64,000 bases of DNA from Paramacrobiotus metropolitanus (GCF_019649055.1 NW_026570221.1:1984001-2048000), one strand, 5' to 3'. Shown: positions 25,388-37,771, counted from the stretch's first letter. Made by a program: numbers and translations. Notes: a model not told the origin generated them from the sequence alone.

Positions 25388-26662
25388 TCAATACACCCCC
25401 GCACTAAGTACGTCCGTAACACCCGTACCATTATCCGCATTCTCCCCAGGAATCGCAGGTCCGGTGCTGGGCCGAGGTTCCGCCTTATTCCCACTTGAAG
25501 CACCGTCGTCCCCGGGCGGATTCTCCACATTCCCCATCTCCACATGGCTGTGCTTGGAGTCATCCGTGGCCATCTTCTCCGGACCGGGCTCATCGGCCTC
25601 CACCAGATCGTAGCCCTCCACCTCCTTGTCATCCAGGATCTCATCCACATCGTAGTCATCCAGGGGCTCTTCCCGGATAGTGCGCTTCGTCTCCTGGATG
25701 TGCTCTTCCAACGTTACATCCTGGCCGCGCTTCTGGGAGGCTTTTTCAATCTTCCCATCCAGCCGATTCAACTGCTCCTGCATCATATCGCGCCGTTTCT
25801 CAATCTCCGCCTGGAGCGCGGCGCGATGTTTGGCCAGCTTCTCTTCCTGTGCAGGGTTTAAGATTTTCGGCTGATAATAAATCGGACAGGTACTCTCCGT
25901 CCTTAGGAATTTCATCAAGGGTTTCTGACTGGTCTCCCAGTCTGTGAAACGCTTCATAATGTCCACCTTAGTCTCGAGGAATTTTACCACTGCTTGCGAG
26001 CGTTTGCGCTCCCAGAACAGTTCTCGGCGCTCGCGCTGGGATTCGCGTTTCTCCGCGGCCTCTTTCTCCTCTAATTTCTGCCGGATTTCCTTCTGCTGTT
26101 CGTCCGTCTTCTTGCGGTTCTCCTGCTCAATCTGGAATTTCTCCAGGGTCTTTTTTAACGACCCGAACATACGACGATTTCTGGCCGCGTCTTTATCGCC
26201 CCCGTGGATATTGGCTTCGCTCATGCGTTCTTCGCGGGTTTTCCGCGGCGTTGTATCGAAGAATACCGTCGACTGGATCTTCCGCCGGCGATACTCGTCG
26301 GAATCATCATCCCAACCCCCTGTTACACGGCGCCGTTCGGGCTGGCTCCCCGGAACCGTGTTATCGGGGGCGACGATGGGGCGAAAGGATGTGACGGCGC
26401 GGGGGCGCTTCGTGGGGGGTTCATCGGTCGGGCGGGCGAAATTGGGATTCGCCGCAATAAATGACGGGGTGCGGACGGTGATAGGGGGTCGTAAGGATGC
26501 GGGGGGCACGGCTGCGTCTGGACGACGCGCGACGAGATGCGGGTCGACAACATCACGGCCTGTAACGCGTTTAATGCTCTCTTCGGTTTCGCGGAGCTTA
26601 TCCTTCGCTTCTTGTAGCTGCTCAGTTAGCGAGGAGACAGACGATATGACTTCGGCAGTCAT
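25388..26662 (-). CDS. PNN: pinin (exon-junction-complex-associated protein)
   Basis: Single uninterrupted frame, 424 aa. The N-terminal coiled-coil region (SLTEQLQEAKDKLRETEESI, then KRVTGRD) is the pinin/SDK/memA N-terminal signature. The central pinin domain contains NRRMFGSLKKTLEKFQIE, followed by a long charged helix (EEKEAAEKRESQRERRELFW) and a segment ending STCPIYYQPKILNPAQEEKL. The C-terminus is acidic then Gly/Pro-rich and ends GVY. It lacks the long Ser-rich/RS tail of vertebrate pinin. The role is nuclear, in splicing and exon-junction-complex periphery. ATG 26662 (MTAEVISSV) was preferred to the in-frame upstream TTG. Unlike its neighbours it has no intron. Confidence 0.9.
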   Translation of the reverse strand: MTAEVISSVSSLTEQLQEAKDKLRETEESIKRVTGRDVVDPHLVARRPDAAVPPASLRPPITVRTPSFIAANPNFARPTDEPPTKRPRAVTSFRPIVAPDNTVPGSQPERRRVTGGWDDDSDEYRRRKIQSTVFFDTTPRKTREERMSEANIHGGDKDAARNRRMFGSLKKTLEKFQIEQENRKKTDEQQKEIRQKLEEKEAAEKRESQRERRELFWERKRSQAVVKFLETKVDIMKRFTDWETSQKPLMKFLRTESTCPIYYQPKILNPAQEEKLAKHRAALQAEIEKRRDMMQEQLNRLDGKIEKASQKRGQDVTLEEHIQETKRTIREEPLDDYDVDEILDDKEVEGYDLVEADEPGPEKMATDDSKHSHVEMGNVENPPGDDGASSGNKAEPRPSTGPAIPGENADNGTGVTDVLSAGVY

Positions 26663-26960
26663 TGCCAAAAAGAAAGATCACGGAACACCGCGTCAAGCGT
26701 AATTTGCAGGATAAAAAATCAAGATAATAATTACAGACAAGCGATTCAGTGCAACTATTTTCAGAAATTTTTGATCGTGAAATCAAGTTTTACGGCTCTG
26801 CTTACGCCTTACAGGTTACTACAAGCTTGCGCCGCCGTTGACCACAGACATCTCGGCCAGATGCGCCGATATTCTCCACTCTAATAAGGAAGGCTTAGGA
26901 AGCAGTTGCTAACAGGGAATGATGAACGCCGCAGAGTTTTCGCGTTTAAAATTTCAATTA

Positions 26961-27015
26961 AATCAAAGTGAATCTTATTTAAGATAAATAAGATTAAATA
27001 AGATTCACTTTGATT
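26961..27015. repeat. perfect 21-bp inverted repeat (hairpin)
   Basis: Arms 26961-26981 and 26995-27015 are exact reverse complements around a 13-nt AT-rich loop (start AATCAAAGTGAATC, end GATTCACTTTGATT). It lies in the spacer upstream of pinin and could be a small MITE relic or a structured RNA. No function is claimed. Confidence 0.75.
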
Positions 27016-27479
27016 AAATAGTAGTACGCAGTACGATCCAACACGAGTATTGTAGTAAGTACTTGCAAGAGTTAAAAATCTACTCCAGGGATTCTGGCCA
27101 TTTATAAATAACAAAAATAAATATTACACAACTAATTTTTTTCCGGATTGTATCACCTTGGGCATACCGTGCGTACATGTGTGTCATTTCCGTGATATGT
27201 TTCTGGAATTCAACTTTCGTTGGGTTAGGCAGATGGCATTTAAATAGTTGTCCTTATCGGAGAGTACAGCAATAAACATTAAATATTTATCATTTATGTT
27301 TATTTTGCCATGAAGTGGCGATACTCGGGTACTGTACTATACATCCTGCGGAAACGCTTTGTTTTGACTTATGACTACAGTACATGAGCTAGTTGGTTAA
27401 GTTGTAATCAGCTATTGCGTTAGTAAATTAACAATGGATAAAAAATGAAAAATTTAATGAAGTTGACCAATCCATACAC

Positions 27480-27640
27480 AACCTTTCAACCTTTTGCATT
27501 ACCTTTCGTTCCGTGAACAACATTTTTGAGCTACCTTTTATTCGGTATACTATCTTTTTGAGCACCACCTTTGACTCCGTGCAATGCGTGCATGATCATT
27601 CGGCACTACCTTTATCTGCGTGCACTACCTTTAATGTCTT
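27480..27640. repeat. degenerate CACTACCTTT-type tandem motif
   Basis: Several imperfect copies of a unit reading ACTACCTTT followed by a TCCGTG or CTGCGTG-like segment occur at irregular spacing. The remainder of 26663-27966 shows no gene. Confidence 0.4.
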
Positions 27641-27966
27641 TAATATAATGTTTTCACTATTCACAGCAAAGTTATTTCTGGAACTGCCGTTTTTTCGTTA
27701 ACAGCTGTTATTACTGCAAAGCATCAGCGACAGTTATAAAATCGAATTCCCGTGAGTAAATAATTATAAATAATCGCAAAATGAGGGTTTGAATCCACAC
27801 TACATATTACAATCACAATCTTGCCGTGCTTGACATAGTGCAAAAGTTTTAGAGAAATTACTCCAGATAACCATATTAAATACACACAACAGTTATCAAA
27901 GAGCTTAACACCATCAGTAGCTCGTTCGTTCCATGCACAGCCCAAGGACTTATTGCAGTAAACGTT

Positions 27967-28150
27967 TTAATAAGACTTTTGCTTAACCATGTCCGGAAAC
28001 TGTGCCACAAACATGTTATAAAAAGGTATACCTATTTCGAAACCGTCTCGCTCAAATGCCGGTGCCTCTGTTAGGTCAAAGTAACCTTTAAAATGATCAA
28101 AATACAAGTTGCAGAGAGAAGGATTGTTCAGATGTCCAGTAAAAGTTTAA
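27967..28150 (-). pseudogene. coding-like 3' fragment, unassigned
   Basis: On the minus strand a 57-codon open stretch reads like protein (HFKGYFDLTEAPAFERDGFE, then IPFYNMFVAQFPDMVKQKSY) and ends at TAA 27969-27967. An upstream TAA closes the frame near 28148. A possible acceptor (CTAACAG) would leave a shorter terminal exon. No partner exon is found, so it may be a relic of a lost gene. Confidence 0.3.
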
Positions 28151-28559
28151 CCGGACACCTGAATAATGCTGCCCACCGTTACAAACATTATCAATTTCGT
28201 GGTTAATTGAATTATTAAGCGGACGGAATCAGTGATCTGCAAAGTCCGTATGTAACTTTAGTCTGCGGTATGAGATAACATCAAGCTTTTTACAGATTAA
28301 GGGCAGCACTACAAATTGTCGCCGTACATGGGGACAAGAATATAAGTATTGTACAATGATTACCACCAGATTACTACACATTCATAAAATGGCGCAGAAA
28401 TGTACGTATTCGAAAAATAACCCATAGACGTCACCGAAGCAATCATAACTAAATAATTATTAACAATAAACACATATTGTGGTCATCGATCCTAATCTTT
28501 TCTTAAATGGAAATGGTCCAGTACATCGAACTGCAAGCGAAATTACAAACAGTGTCCCT

Positions 28560-31500
28560 TCATTTCTCGAAAAGCAAATGGATGGCTTGTTGTGCTAGCT
28601 TCTTTAACCGTGAAACGTCCACTGTTCTCAAATCCGCATCTTCCCACATTTCGTTCTTTTCCGGAGAGTCGAAGCCATCGTACCTACTCGTACACCAACA
28701 GAATGTGTTAAACTGGAAAATCATAAAATGCTACGACCAAGTTTAGCCAATCTGCTCTGTGGTCAGAGCTTTAAAGTATCTGCGCATGATTAATTTTCAT
28801 TGTACGAATACGCATTTTTCATTATGCGCAGCGAAATATTCGTCGCATAATGAAACCAAGCGAAAGTAAGGTACAATTAATTAACTGTAATTATAAGTAA
28901 TTACTGTAATTGTAATTATAAGTATACTAATTATAATTCGTAGCCATAATTTGAGTATCCTATGTTGTAACCTTCAAACATGTTTCTCGCGTGTTTGCTT
29001 TGGACGGCCTAGCTAGACTCACGGGTACCGGACTGAAACGCTACGCTCGGAACACAAAAAAGTGTTCGGAGCGGAGCGTTCTCCACAGATTGTGACAGAT
29101 ACTTTAGTTGGTGTATAATCTTGCTCTAAAAATTTGTTCGGCACGTTTCCTGTTAAAACCACACGATACACAGGCACGTGGATTGATTAGAAATAAATAC
29201 GGGAAAAAAACTTCAAGAGTTTGTTTTTTACTGCATTCTGGGTACCGCTAACTTTTGCCATATAAATGTTGTTATTGCACTGTCCAGCTTTGCGACACTG
29301 CGAAACTCTTTACTACGCAAAGGCAAGAAGTCATGCTTATCGGCTGCATAATATTCATTGCCATCGCTTCTAAAACCCATAGAAAGATGACTGGAGGAAT
29401 GATTGGTAACCCGTTGATATGTTTTCTTAACGAAAGAGAAAATATGATTTGCTCTAAATGTCTTGAACTGCGTGGGGTCACTTTCGAAATGCACAGCAAA
29501 CCGGCAACATGACCATAACTTGCAATTCTATGGTCAAACCTTAAAATTAACTATCAAATCGAAATATTTCTGGCGCATCTGTTATCTTAATAAAAGAGGA
29601 CTGATTCATGTTGACACTTACAAACTCAGGACACTGCGAATCCCGGCCCATTGATCGGGATAAGCGAGAGTCTGCACCCAGCGTGCGTAGGTAGCGCTAA
29701 TTTTCGTGTAGGTTTCGTGGGTAAGCGGAGGGCAGAGCTCTTCTGCAACTGACAAAAACCGGTGCAGTATTTGTTGCCGGTTTTCCGTTGCTTGAAAAAT
29801 TAGATGCGGAATGCAGATGGGGAAACAATCTGCGCTGGGAGTAACTCTCGGAAAACCTAGTTCGTGCATTTGGCGCCCGTAACGGACCCATAGTATATGC
29901 GACGCCGCGCCCAAAACACACCGAACCGTGAAGTTTGACAGTATCACTTGGTTTGCAACCGCGAGGAACTGCGATACAGTGCTGCACTCGAATTCCGCGT
30001 ATTCCATTCCCCATGGAAACACATTCCAATGCGGCTTACCGAGGTTGTTTACGGGTATTGGTATCCTTGGCGGATCGATGTGCATACTTTCAATTTCATC
30101 AAAGCTGATGCAGTTTTTAAGTACGACCAGCTGCAATCTGATATTCTTTACCGTTAGGAGCTTCGTGATAATTGCGATTGCTCGTCGACGATCATGTGTG
30201 CGAATCCTGTGTATGTGGGCGTCGGCGCAATTTATGATGCTGAGCGTTTTCGTGTCTTCAGTGACTGCTTGGTCCACCAAAAGAGACAACGCATGTACCC
30301 AGGTTACGAAACCGCATTTTACGAAAAAAACGGGAAATGGCTGCACACGGCACGACGGCGGGACTTGGTTGCTGACATCGATCGTGACATGAACTTGCGG
30401 GGAACAAAGACTTATAAGAGCATTCCAAATCACGCAAACCCTGCAATAAGTTCAAAATTACAAAAGAAAGGTTCGTTACAAAGTAGATGTGCTTTATCCC
30501 ATCATTAAAGTGAACGAAATCTACGAACTGAATTTTTCGCTGCTGGTTTCTCCACACATTTTTAACTAAGCGTTATATTTGGGATAAGCGCTGAAAACAT
30601 GCAGCGGCAGGACAACGAACTGGTTGAGTAGCCAGCTGCACCTTGCGCAGTTGGCGCGGAACGAAGTGCCGGCTTGCATGCCCTTATCCATTTTCAAAGT
30701 TGTGTTTTCTGTATGAAATACAGGTTTTCTGTAGTCTATACAGCAGCATTGTACAGAAAACTTTCGTTTCGTACGAATTTCGCCTCTTTCAATTCGCATA
30801 CGAAGTATGATAATTCCGTGAGAAATTGTTTCACGAACGCTTGTTCAACATACAAATATTATGCTTTATCTCAGATTCTTACTATGTTTGTTTTTATATC
30901 TATATCTATGGCTCAAATTTGTGCCAAATTATAAGCGACGACGATTATTACTTTCTGTCAAAAGATAAGCTGCTGCATTGGGAATTAGGAATACAAAACA
31001 ACACGACCTAATTAGGAAGTACAAAGCTATACATACGTGATACGTGATACGTAATTTACGACAATAATTATTATACAATATTATGCCATACATATAATAT
31101 ATATAATATATATTATATAATATATATATTATATATTATACTCCATATAATATATATTATACTATATATTATATAATATTATTATAATATATATTATATA
31201 ATATATATTATATTATATAATATATATTATACTCCATACCTTCGAAGGGCGATTTGGTTGCGGAAGTCTAAAATTTCCAGGGTAAATGCCATGACTGGAT
31301 GAATAAGGCTGTGGATTTGCATATCCCCTGCAATGCAGAGTTACACTTTTGGACGAGTACTCTGCGGTTTTATCATTGGTTACTGTATTGCTAATATTGT
31401 ACTCTAGTGCAGGTACTTTGCTTCAAACCTGATGGCACAGCGCATGCAGTGATATTTTCTAACAGGCCGTATCTGGACTCTGAAGAGCCAAAATGTTTTG

Positions 31501-32747
31501 TTGTGGATACACAGTACGAGTCTTATTGAACATAACCAATTTCTTTCAAAGAATTACAGTAAAGTTATTAAAGTTATTACAGTAAAGTTTAAAGTCGAAG
31601 ACCCATGAGGAAAATTAGTACGACTCTTGTACGAGTACTTCTGGTCTATAAATAATAACTTCTCATAAACTCGTGCCATGCGGAAAGTGTCTAGGCTCAT
31701 GTACTATTCAAACGCACACTAGTCTAGCTTATTGTAAACTAATATGATAACGTTATTGTATCTGTATTGTACTTATATTTTTTTACTGTATCCGCCATCA
31801 TAGGCATCTGCTTATGCAGACTTACCTGTTTCTGTGGCAATTCGGCCACTGTCCAAGATAATATGTCCAATACTGAAAACTTTTATGGGCAACTGTAGAT
31901 CAGAACTACCGCTCCCACTCCCAGTTGCATGTAATTCATCAGAGTAGTAAGTTTCACATGACCTGCGTAAGCAATCTGCACTGTACAGTGTAGCACTTGC
32001 ACTAATATGGCGCATTTCAACGCAAACAAAAATTAGCACATCCGTCCCGGTCCGAACAAAGAAACGGCATCCCATCTGCGACGTATCAAATGGCAAAGTC
32101 GTGCACATTTCCCGCGTTTCATACATCGGCTCGACGTAGGATGGAACAGCATCCGTAACGCACCGCACCATAGTGTGTACTGATTTGATGAGTTGAGCAT
32201 TTTTGAGCGGAACAACGTATTTGGTATAAACCATAATAGATGGTGACCTCCAGTCTGTCCCGACAACTTGTTTGAAACATGGAGGTTCGTTGTTGGAAGG
32301 TAATTTTGCTACAACTTGCCACTGGTGAACCACTCTGCACTCATTAAACGTACGATTTGCACACTGTTCCCCAGGAGCACCAAAACCAACGTAGTACAAT
32401 CCTCGATCAGGATATATAAGCAAATTTCCCGGGCGGAATACATATGGTCCGGTTTCCTCATTTCGCAGCGCTACCTGGACCGATACACTTCCATGCAGTT
32501 GCATATCCACCTCATTAAATTTATCTGTTTCGGCGTAATGATGCGGCCAGACGTACTGAGAGTGAATCCAGCGAGATGAAACCGTGGTGCAATCAAAATT
32601 AATGAAGAAATTGTTGCCATCAATGTCCTGGACATATCCCAACCACCAAACACCTTTCCGGGGCTGTACCAGCACCGTGTTTCCGTAGTTCAACTCCCGC
32701 GCATCAGATTTAAGTGGCCGGAATGGAGGAATTACTGTAGGTTTCAT
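28560..32747 (-). CDS. F-box protein with Tudor-like N-terminal domain (uncharacterised family)
   Basis: Four exons joined by phase: 32747-31826, 31327-31240, 30440-29622, 28683-28560, 650 aa. The N-terminal half contains VWWLGYVQDIDGNNFFINFD, a Tudor/agenet-like beta-barrel pattern, then SRWIHSQYVWPHH and a repeat-like second barrel (LIYPDRGLYYVGFG). The exon 2/3 join gives HPVMAFTLEILDF, then RNQIALRRVCVIWNALI, a typical F-box. The C-terminal 270 residues have alternating hydrophobic strands suggestive of a leucine-rich or F-box-associated substrate domain, ending DLRTVDVSRLKKLAQQAIHL. An SCF ubiquitin-ligase adaptor role is inferred from the F-box alone. ATG 32747 was chosen over an upstream in-frame TTG. 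I believe this domain pairing recurs in tardigrade genomes but cannot verify that here. Confidence 0.72.
31091..31231. repeat. (TA)n-rich low-complexity repeat
   Basis: About 140 bp almost purely of A/T with alternating TATA and self-complementary blocks, interrupted by two ACTCCATA motifs. It starts a few bases inside intron 2 of the F-box gene, next to the donor at 31239, and can form cruciform or hairpin structures. Confidence 0.85.
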
Positions 32748-33887
32748 CGCTGCGCTTTCATGTTGGGTAAACAACTATATAAAAGCGTTTATGCATCTGC
32801 ACAGATGCATAGATCTAGCGACTTCAGTATCCAAGTTCAGACAATTATATAGCACTGGTCATTTCATCAAATTATGCGGACACTCATAATTGTCTACCTG
32901 TAATAACGCTGATGGTTTTCAGCATGCACTAGTTATGCGCACAACTGTTTATTGAACGAATAAAATAGAAAGATCTATGGTACAAATCAAAATTGCACTT
33001 CTGCGATTTTTTGATATGATCAGACTGTTAGAGAGCTGGCTCGTTCGAGTCACCTTTGCGTGCAAGGTGGTGCAGTGGCCAGCTATTACAGATCTGTATA
33101 TGGACTACTACAAACCCAGACGGGCATTAATCCCACTACTGTCGGACAATCAAGGCAAGCGAAATTGAGAAGGAGTATGTCTTCCATGTGGCCTGCTCTG
33201 TTGTATGCAAAAGACTTTCCTCTTGACCCAGACACCGTCAGACAATGCGTGGCGTCAACTTGTAACAAAAGATGGCTAGCTAAACTACCCTACTCCGTAG
33301 TGTCTGCACCGGACTGTGATTTTGTATAATACATATTGCATATTATTGTGTAACCGGTCGGAACGCTTGCTAAAGTAGAGGATTACTCGATTTTGAAATT
33401 CTAAGGTAATGCTAACAAAGGTCACAGGCAACATGCAAATAAATCTTGCCGCCTACAAATTCGTTGCTTTCTTTCTTCAAATATTCAAGCAGTTCGAATA
33501 TTCATTAACCACATCTTACGTAAACAAGCAGGTAATCACTATCAGCTACTCTGTATTGTACATGTTGACAAGAGTTTCAGACTTTTTATCAAAGACGTCG
33601 CAAGACTTTGATGTCTAGTGTTACGTTGTAATCTGTACAATGTGCTTTATTTTATCGCTTTATTTCATGTGCGCCTCCTCTACACAGAATATCGAGTTCA
33701 AAAACACATTGATCAATCGAACTAATACATATTGTTTACGAAATAACATGTACATGTACATACATACTTTTTATATGAAGACATGCTGTTTACGAAAACA
33801 AATTTGAAGCTTTTGGTAGCACAAATCAGCAAATTTGGCGCATTATGATTTAATTTACTCTGATTTTTATTTGTATGAGCTCGTTTG
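32748..33887. other. spacer, no supported gene
   Basis: Promoter side of the F-box gene and 3' side of the oxygenase gene. An open frame at 33060-33329 has no start context, splice partners or recognised motif. Confidence 0.4.
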
Positions 33888-36085
33888 CTAACCAAAACTA
33901 ATTTCATAGCGGTACTGCAAATGATCTTTGGCTTTGATGGGCGGGTACACTTTTGGTCGTTCTCCCAATGCTTCCACCACGGTCTCACTATCCGGATGAA
34001 CAAATAAAACCAAACTTTGGCGGGTTAATGTTGATGTGTTGCATAAAACCCGGTGAGGCTGCAAAAATGTAAGCACGGTGAATTACATTTATCCGCATGC
34101 GGCTTATTGTTTTGAAAGATACAGTGTACTGTGTATGTACTGAACTTGAAAGATATAGTGGTTATCAAAGAAAAATTATGCGTGTTTTACCCAATTGGTA
34201 TCAGCTTAAATTCAGCAATATGTACTAATACTATGTATCTGTACTAATAAATAATAAAGCTGTTAGAGTAACTTTATTAGGCCATATGCTAAACTGCTAA
34301 CACTTGCACTACAGCTTACCGTTGCTTTGAGCTCATCGGAAGTCCAGCGCTGTAACAAATCGCCTATATTCACCACAATCGTGTCGGGAATGGGTGTGGC
34401 CGGGATGAAATCACCGCCGGCCGTTTGTACTTCCAGACCACCAACTTGGTCCTGTCCAACCAAAGTAACGGTACCATAGTCGGTGTGTGTACCGCATCTG
34501 ACCACATTCGGATCATTGGCGTATTCGCGCTGAAATGAAGGGTAGTACAGTGTACGGAATAGGCTTCCGGATGGGACATGTGTGTCATCCAGGTTGCGGT
34601 GAACAGTGAGAAAGTATTCTGGATCTTCTAAACCCAGACCGATTCCGATGCAGTGGAGGATTTTTTTGGCTAGGAAGCGGTAGGATTGGCTCAAACTGAC
34701 GAGCGCCGGCATGAAGTCGGGATACTCAGGCACATCCTGATCATGACGAAGCATTTTGTCTCTGACCACGAGTTAAACAGTTATAGCGTTACGCAATCGA
34801 TTATGAACATAAATTGTGTGAAATATTATTCAGGAAGGAATGCTAGTCATTTCTGACGACTCCATTAAAGGTAATCTATGCATGACCTTTTCTGTTTAGT
34901 AGCTTTTGTTCAACAGATGCTAACTCCATTTGTTTGTTGCACGGTACATTTTACAGTACGGTTTAGTAATTCAGATGCAACATTGTCATTTCGTTGTTGT
35001 ACTCGATCGTATTGTCTTACAACTGTGTTGTGTGGAATCAAATCAAATGCTTCTCGGATCTCTTTCTTGGCTGACGGGTTTAGGCTGCAAAAAAGTAAAA
35101 TTTACACCAATTTGTTTTGCTTAAAATTTAAGATAATTACAAAACTGCAAAACTTTTTCAGTATGTTGCGTTATTTGTGTATCAGTGTGTTCTATCTCTA
35201 TCTTGCTAGAAACATAACATACATATAAAAATAAACAAATACACGCTTTGGCACAACTGGAGAGGTCCGAGTAAATTGGCGTACAGATTTACTGTTAAAA
35301 CAGTAATGAATACTATAGGGCCAGGGATTTTTGTCATAATTTCCATAAAGGTTTGTGTGTGATGTAATAAATAATAACAACGCTACGTACGCATTCTTTG
35401 ATAGCAGATCGCTTACCGTTCGGAATCGATGGGATTATATGTGGTTATATTGGTCTGCCGTTTTGATCGTGTTGCGAAGTCCATTTTCCGCTCCTCCGTT
35501 AGCTCAAAAAAGGCTTTAGAAGTGGTAAACGCATTTCGAATCTGCGAAGAATTATGGAAACGTCGTAGAAAAAAATTTAAAATTTAATATACAAGTGTCG
35601 GCACATGCTGATGCTGCGCACGATAAACAGAACAATATTATTTCTGACATAAGTTAATCGGCGATAATTTCACTGTAGTCCGGTCAAAATTTAAATGGTG
35701 TAAAATACTCGTACTAAATAGGAGTACAAGTAGTAGCGATTAAATGCCGGCTTTTACTTTTTGCTGATAAGCAGTATAAATTTGACATATACTACACAAT
35801 TACCAGATAAAAACACCTGAACTAATCAGCACTTACAGTATAATGACATCTTCGTATAAATGAGCATATTGAAATTCTAGTCAAATTAAATTTAGCAGTT
35901 TACTGAAAACCTCTATGTTTTCAACAGTTTACCTTTTGATCGAGCACGCCATGGTTCTTCAAATATAGAAATCCCACTGTACGTAACGCCTGGCAGATTT
36001 CGCTGGACACGGTTTCGCGTTGACCTGGTATATCGTACTGGGCGAAATCTATCACCGGAATTATAGTTTCTTGATCTTTGGTCAT
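33888..36085 (-). CDS. 2-oxoglutarate/Fe(II)-dependent oxygenase, isopenicillin-N-synthase-like
   Basis: Four exons: 36085-35933, 35541-35417, 34761-34320, 34058-33888, 296 aa. The N-terminal DIOX_N region reads IPVIDFAQYDIPGQ and CQALRTVGFLYLKNHGV. The jelly-roll domain carries the iron ligands HTD (in GTHTDYGTVTLVGQD) and the distal His in PHRVL. RQSLVLF supplies the 2-oxoglutarate-binding Arg and Ser. The family couples 2-oxoglutarate decarboxylation to oxidation of a small-molecule substrate; the substrate is unknown here. The length is slightly below the usual 310-360 aa. The spliced structure shows it is a resident nuclear gene, although this family is best known from plants, fungi and bacteria. 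Confidence 0.87.
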
Positions 36086-37541
36086 GTTTATAGAGCTATA
36101 AGGTACTGTATCAAAATCCAGAAAACAGCAGAACAAAAGCAAGTAAAAGCAGAAAAACTTCTCCAATGTGATCCAAACCAATTCGGGTTTATGGGACAAT
36201 ACAGCTGCAGTATCAGAGGCAAGCTGGGGTGTAGATGACAAGATAAATTGTGGTCTGCCAGCTTTTAATATTGTTACTTTCTGCACTTTGATCGAACAGA
36301 GGATATACAATCTGATCAACAACAAATAGCAATCTAAACTTTCTGGCAGCTATTTGTAACAAACTATTACAGCAACAGATAGACTTTGATAGGCTTGTAG
36401 TGATAAACCGATAATACGTCTCACGATGACCTTTAGAACTGTAACGCCGCGGACTGCTAAAATACGCTTGCTGATACACGCATTTGTTGTGTCGTGTCTT
36501 TTAATTTTTAGAGAATAAATATCAAAGCAGACGGTGGCATCGGTTTGCATTACTCACAAACATTAATTTTTTATCGTGACCTTTATTCGTTGAAAAGTAA
36601 GTTCCGTTCCAAGACATTTCAATTTTACTATAGTGCAAACGGCATTGTCAACCATAAATATTGTAGAGCATACGCATAAATCGATAGCTATTATCGTGCA
36701 AGTATGTTCGTCCGACCGGCACATGGCCGGTAAAAACTTGACAAATGATTATTTTGTACATATTTGCTACAAGTGCATCCTAAATTAGCCTGACTAAAGC
36801 GTCTGACAAAGCCGGAGCTATTTCTACTTTCAAGTAGAATATGGCTAATAATGCTTAAATTAATCGCTGATCCATCATGTTTTGTCTTTAGCTTTAAAAC
36901 TGTATAGTACAGTCACTGCAAATACTGCACTTGCAAAGCTGGCAGCTGGTAGACGACGCGCGCGTGTTGCACGACGTTTGTTGTTCGTTGTTGAGGATGA
37001 TAATTATAATAGCTGGCAACAACAGCTAATCAGCCTGTCCGTTGATACAGTGGCTAAAACATCTACTTCTATATTATACATACTTGATGTTGGGAGAAAT
37101 CTGATCCGATTGCAGCGTCGCATCACGTCTGTCCAGCTAAGCTGTACACCATGCCATATATCGCGTATTATACCGGCATCGGTATCCAATATATCACACT
37201 TTTGCGCCGGGGCTATCGAGTGTATGCCGATGATGCAATCAACTTGTAAAATATTTATTTGTGCTGACAATCGGTGATATGTCGTCGATGGAGAGCGGCA
37301 GGCGAGATGATTCATTGTTAACCTCCCGTATGTTCACCCGCTAAATCCACGTTGTTGACAGAATGTCTTTGCCTGATTATTGGTGTGTGTACCTTGATTT
37401 TTCCATCTCCCCACTGTGTGGTGTATAGTATTATACGCGTGTGTTATGATTCGAATTATGGACGTGGACGTCGTGCGTGGCTCCGCCTTTTGGCGTTTAT
37501 TAATAATCATATGCAAATGCCGGCGCGATATCCGCTGGACG
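36086..37541. other. spacer with no supported gene
   Basis: Divergent promoter space between the oxygenase and the chitin-binding gene. Open frames on both strands at about 36880-37315 overlap each other and lack family motifs. Confidence 0.4.
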
Positions 37542-37549
37542 TATATAAA
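37542..37549 (+). promoter_or_regulatory. TATA box (TATATAAA)
   Basis: A consensus TATA element in a GC-balanced context, 230 bp upstream of the chitin-binding gene ATG, leaving room for a roughly 200-nt 5' UTR. Motif match only. Confidence 0.5.
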
Positions 37550-37771
37550 TCCACCGGCACATGGACAGTTATTCGGTAGCATTCGTGTTCAGCGATTTCT
37601 TTTGTTCCGTATACGTATTTCCCACGTGTGCACAAGAGAGCGTGTGTAGTGTGTGAGTGTGTGTATACGCTAGACTGATTTGATTGTTTGTTAATCTATA
37701 CCGTGTATACGGATTACAAAAGGAATACCGGTCGTGTGCAGTTAGAGAGCTGATCGAGATCGCGTTTCACC

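Noticed and set aside
25944-26702. 252-codon + frame
   Set aside because: Antisense of pinin; Arg/Ser composition is the complement of the charged pinin helix.
29928-30392. 154-codon + frame
   Set aside because: Antisense of the large third exon of the F-box gene, whose phases and F-box join are convincing.
33060-33329. 89-codon + frame
   Set aside because: No splice partners, start context or recognisable domain.
36882-37315. Overlapping open frames on both strands
   Set aside because: No motifs, no splice logic, and mutual overlap; most likely chance.
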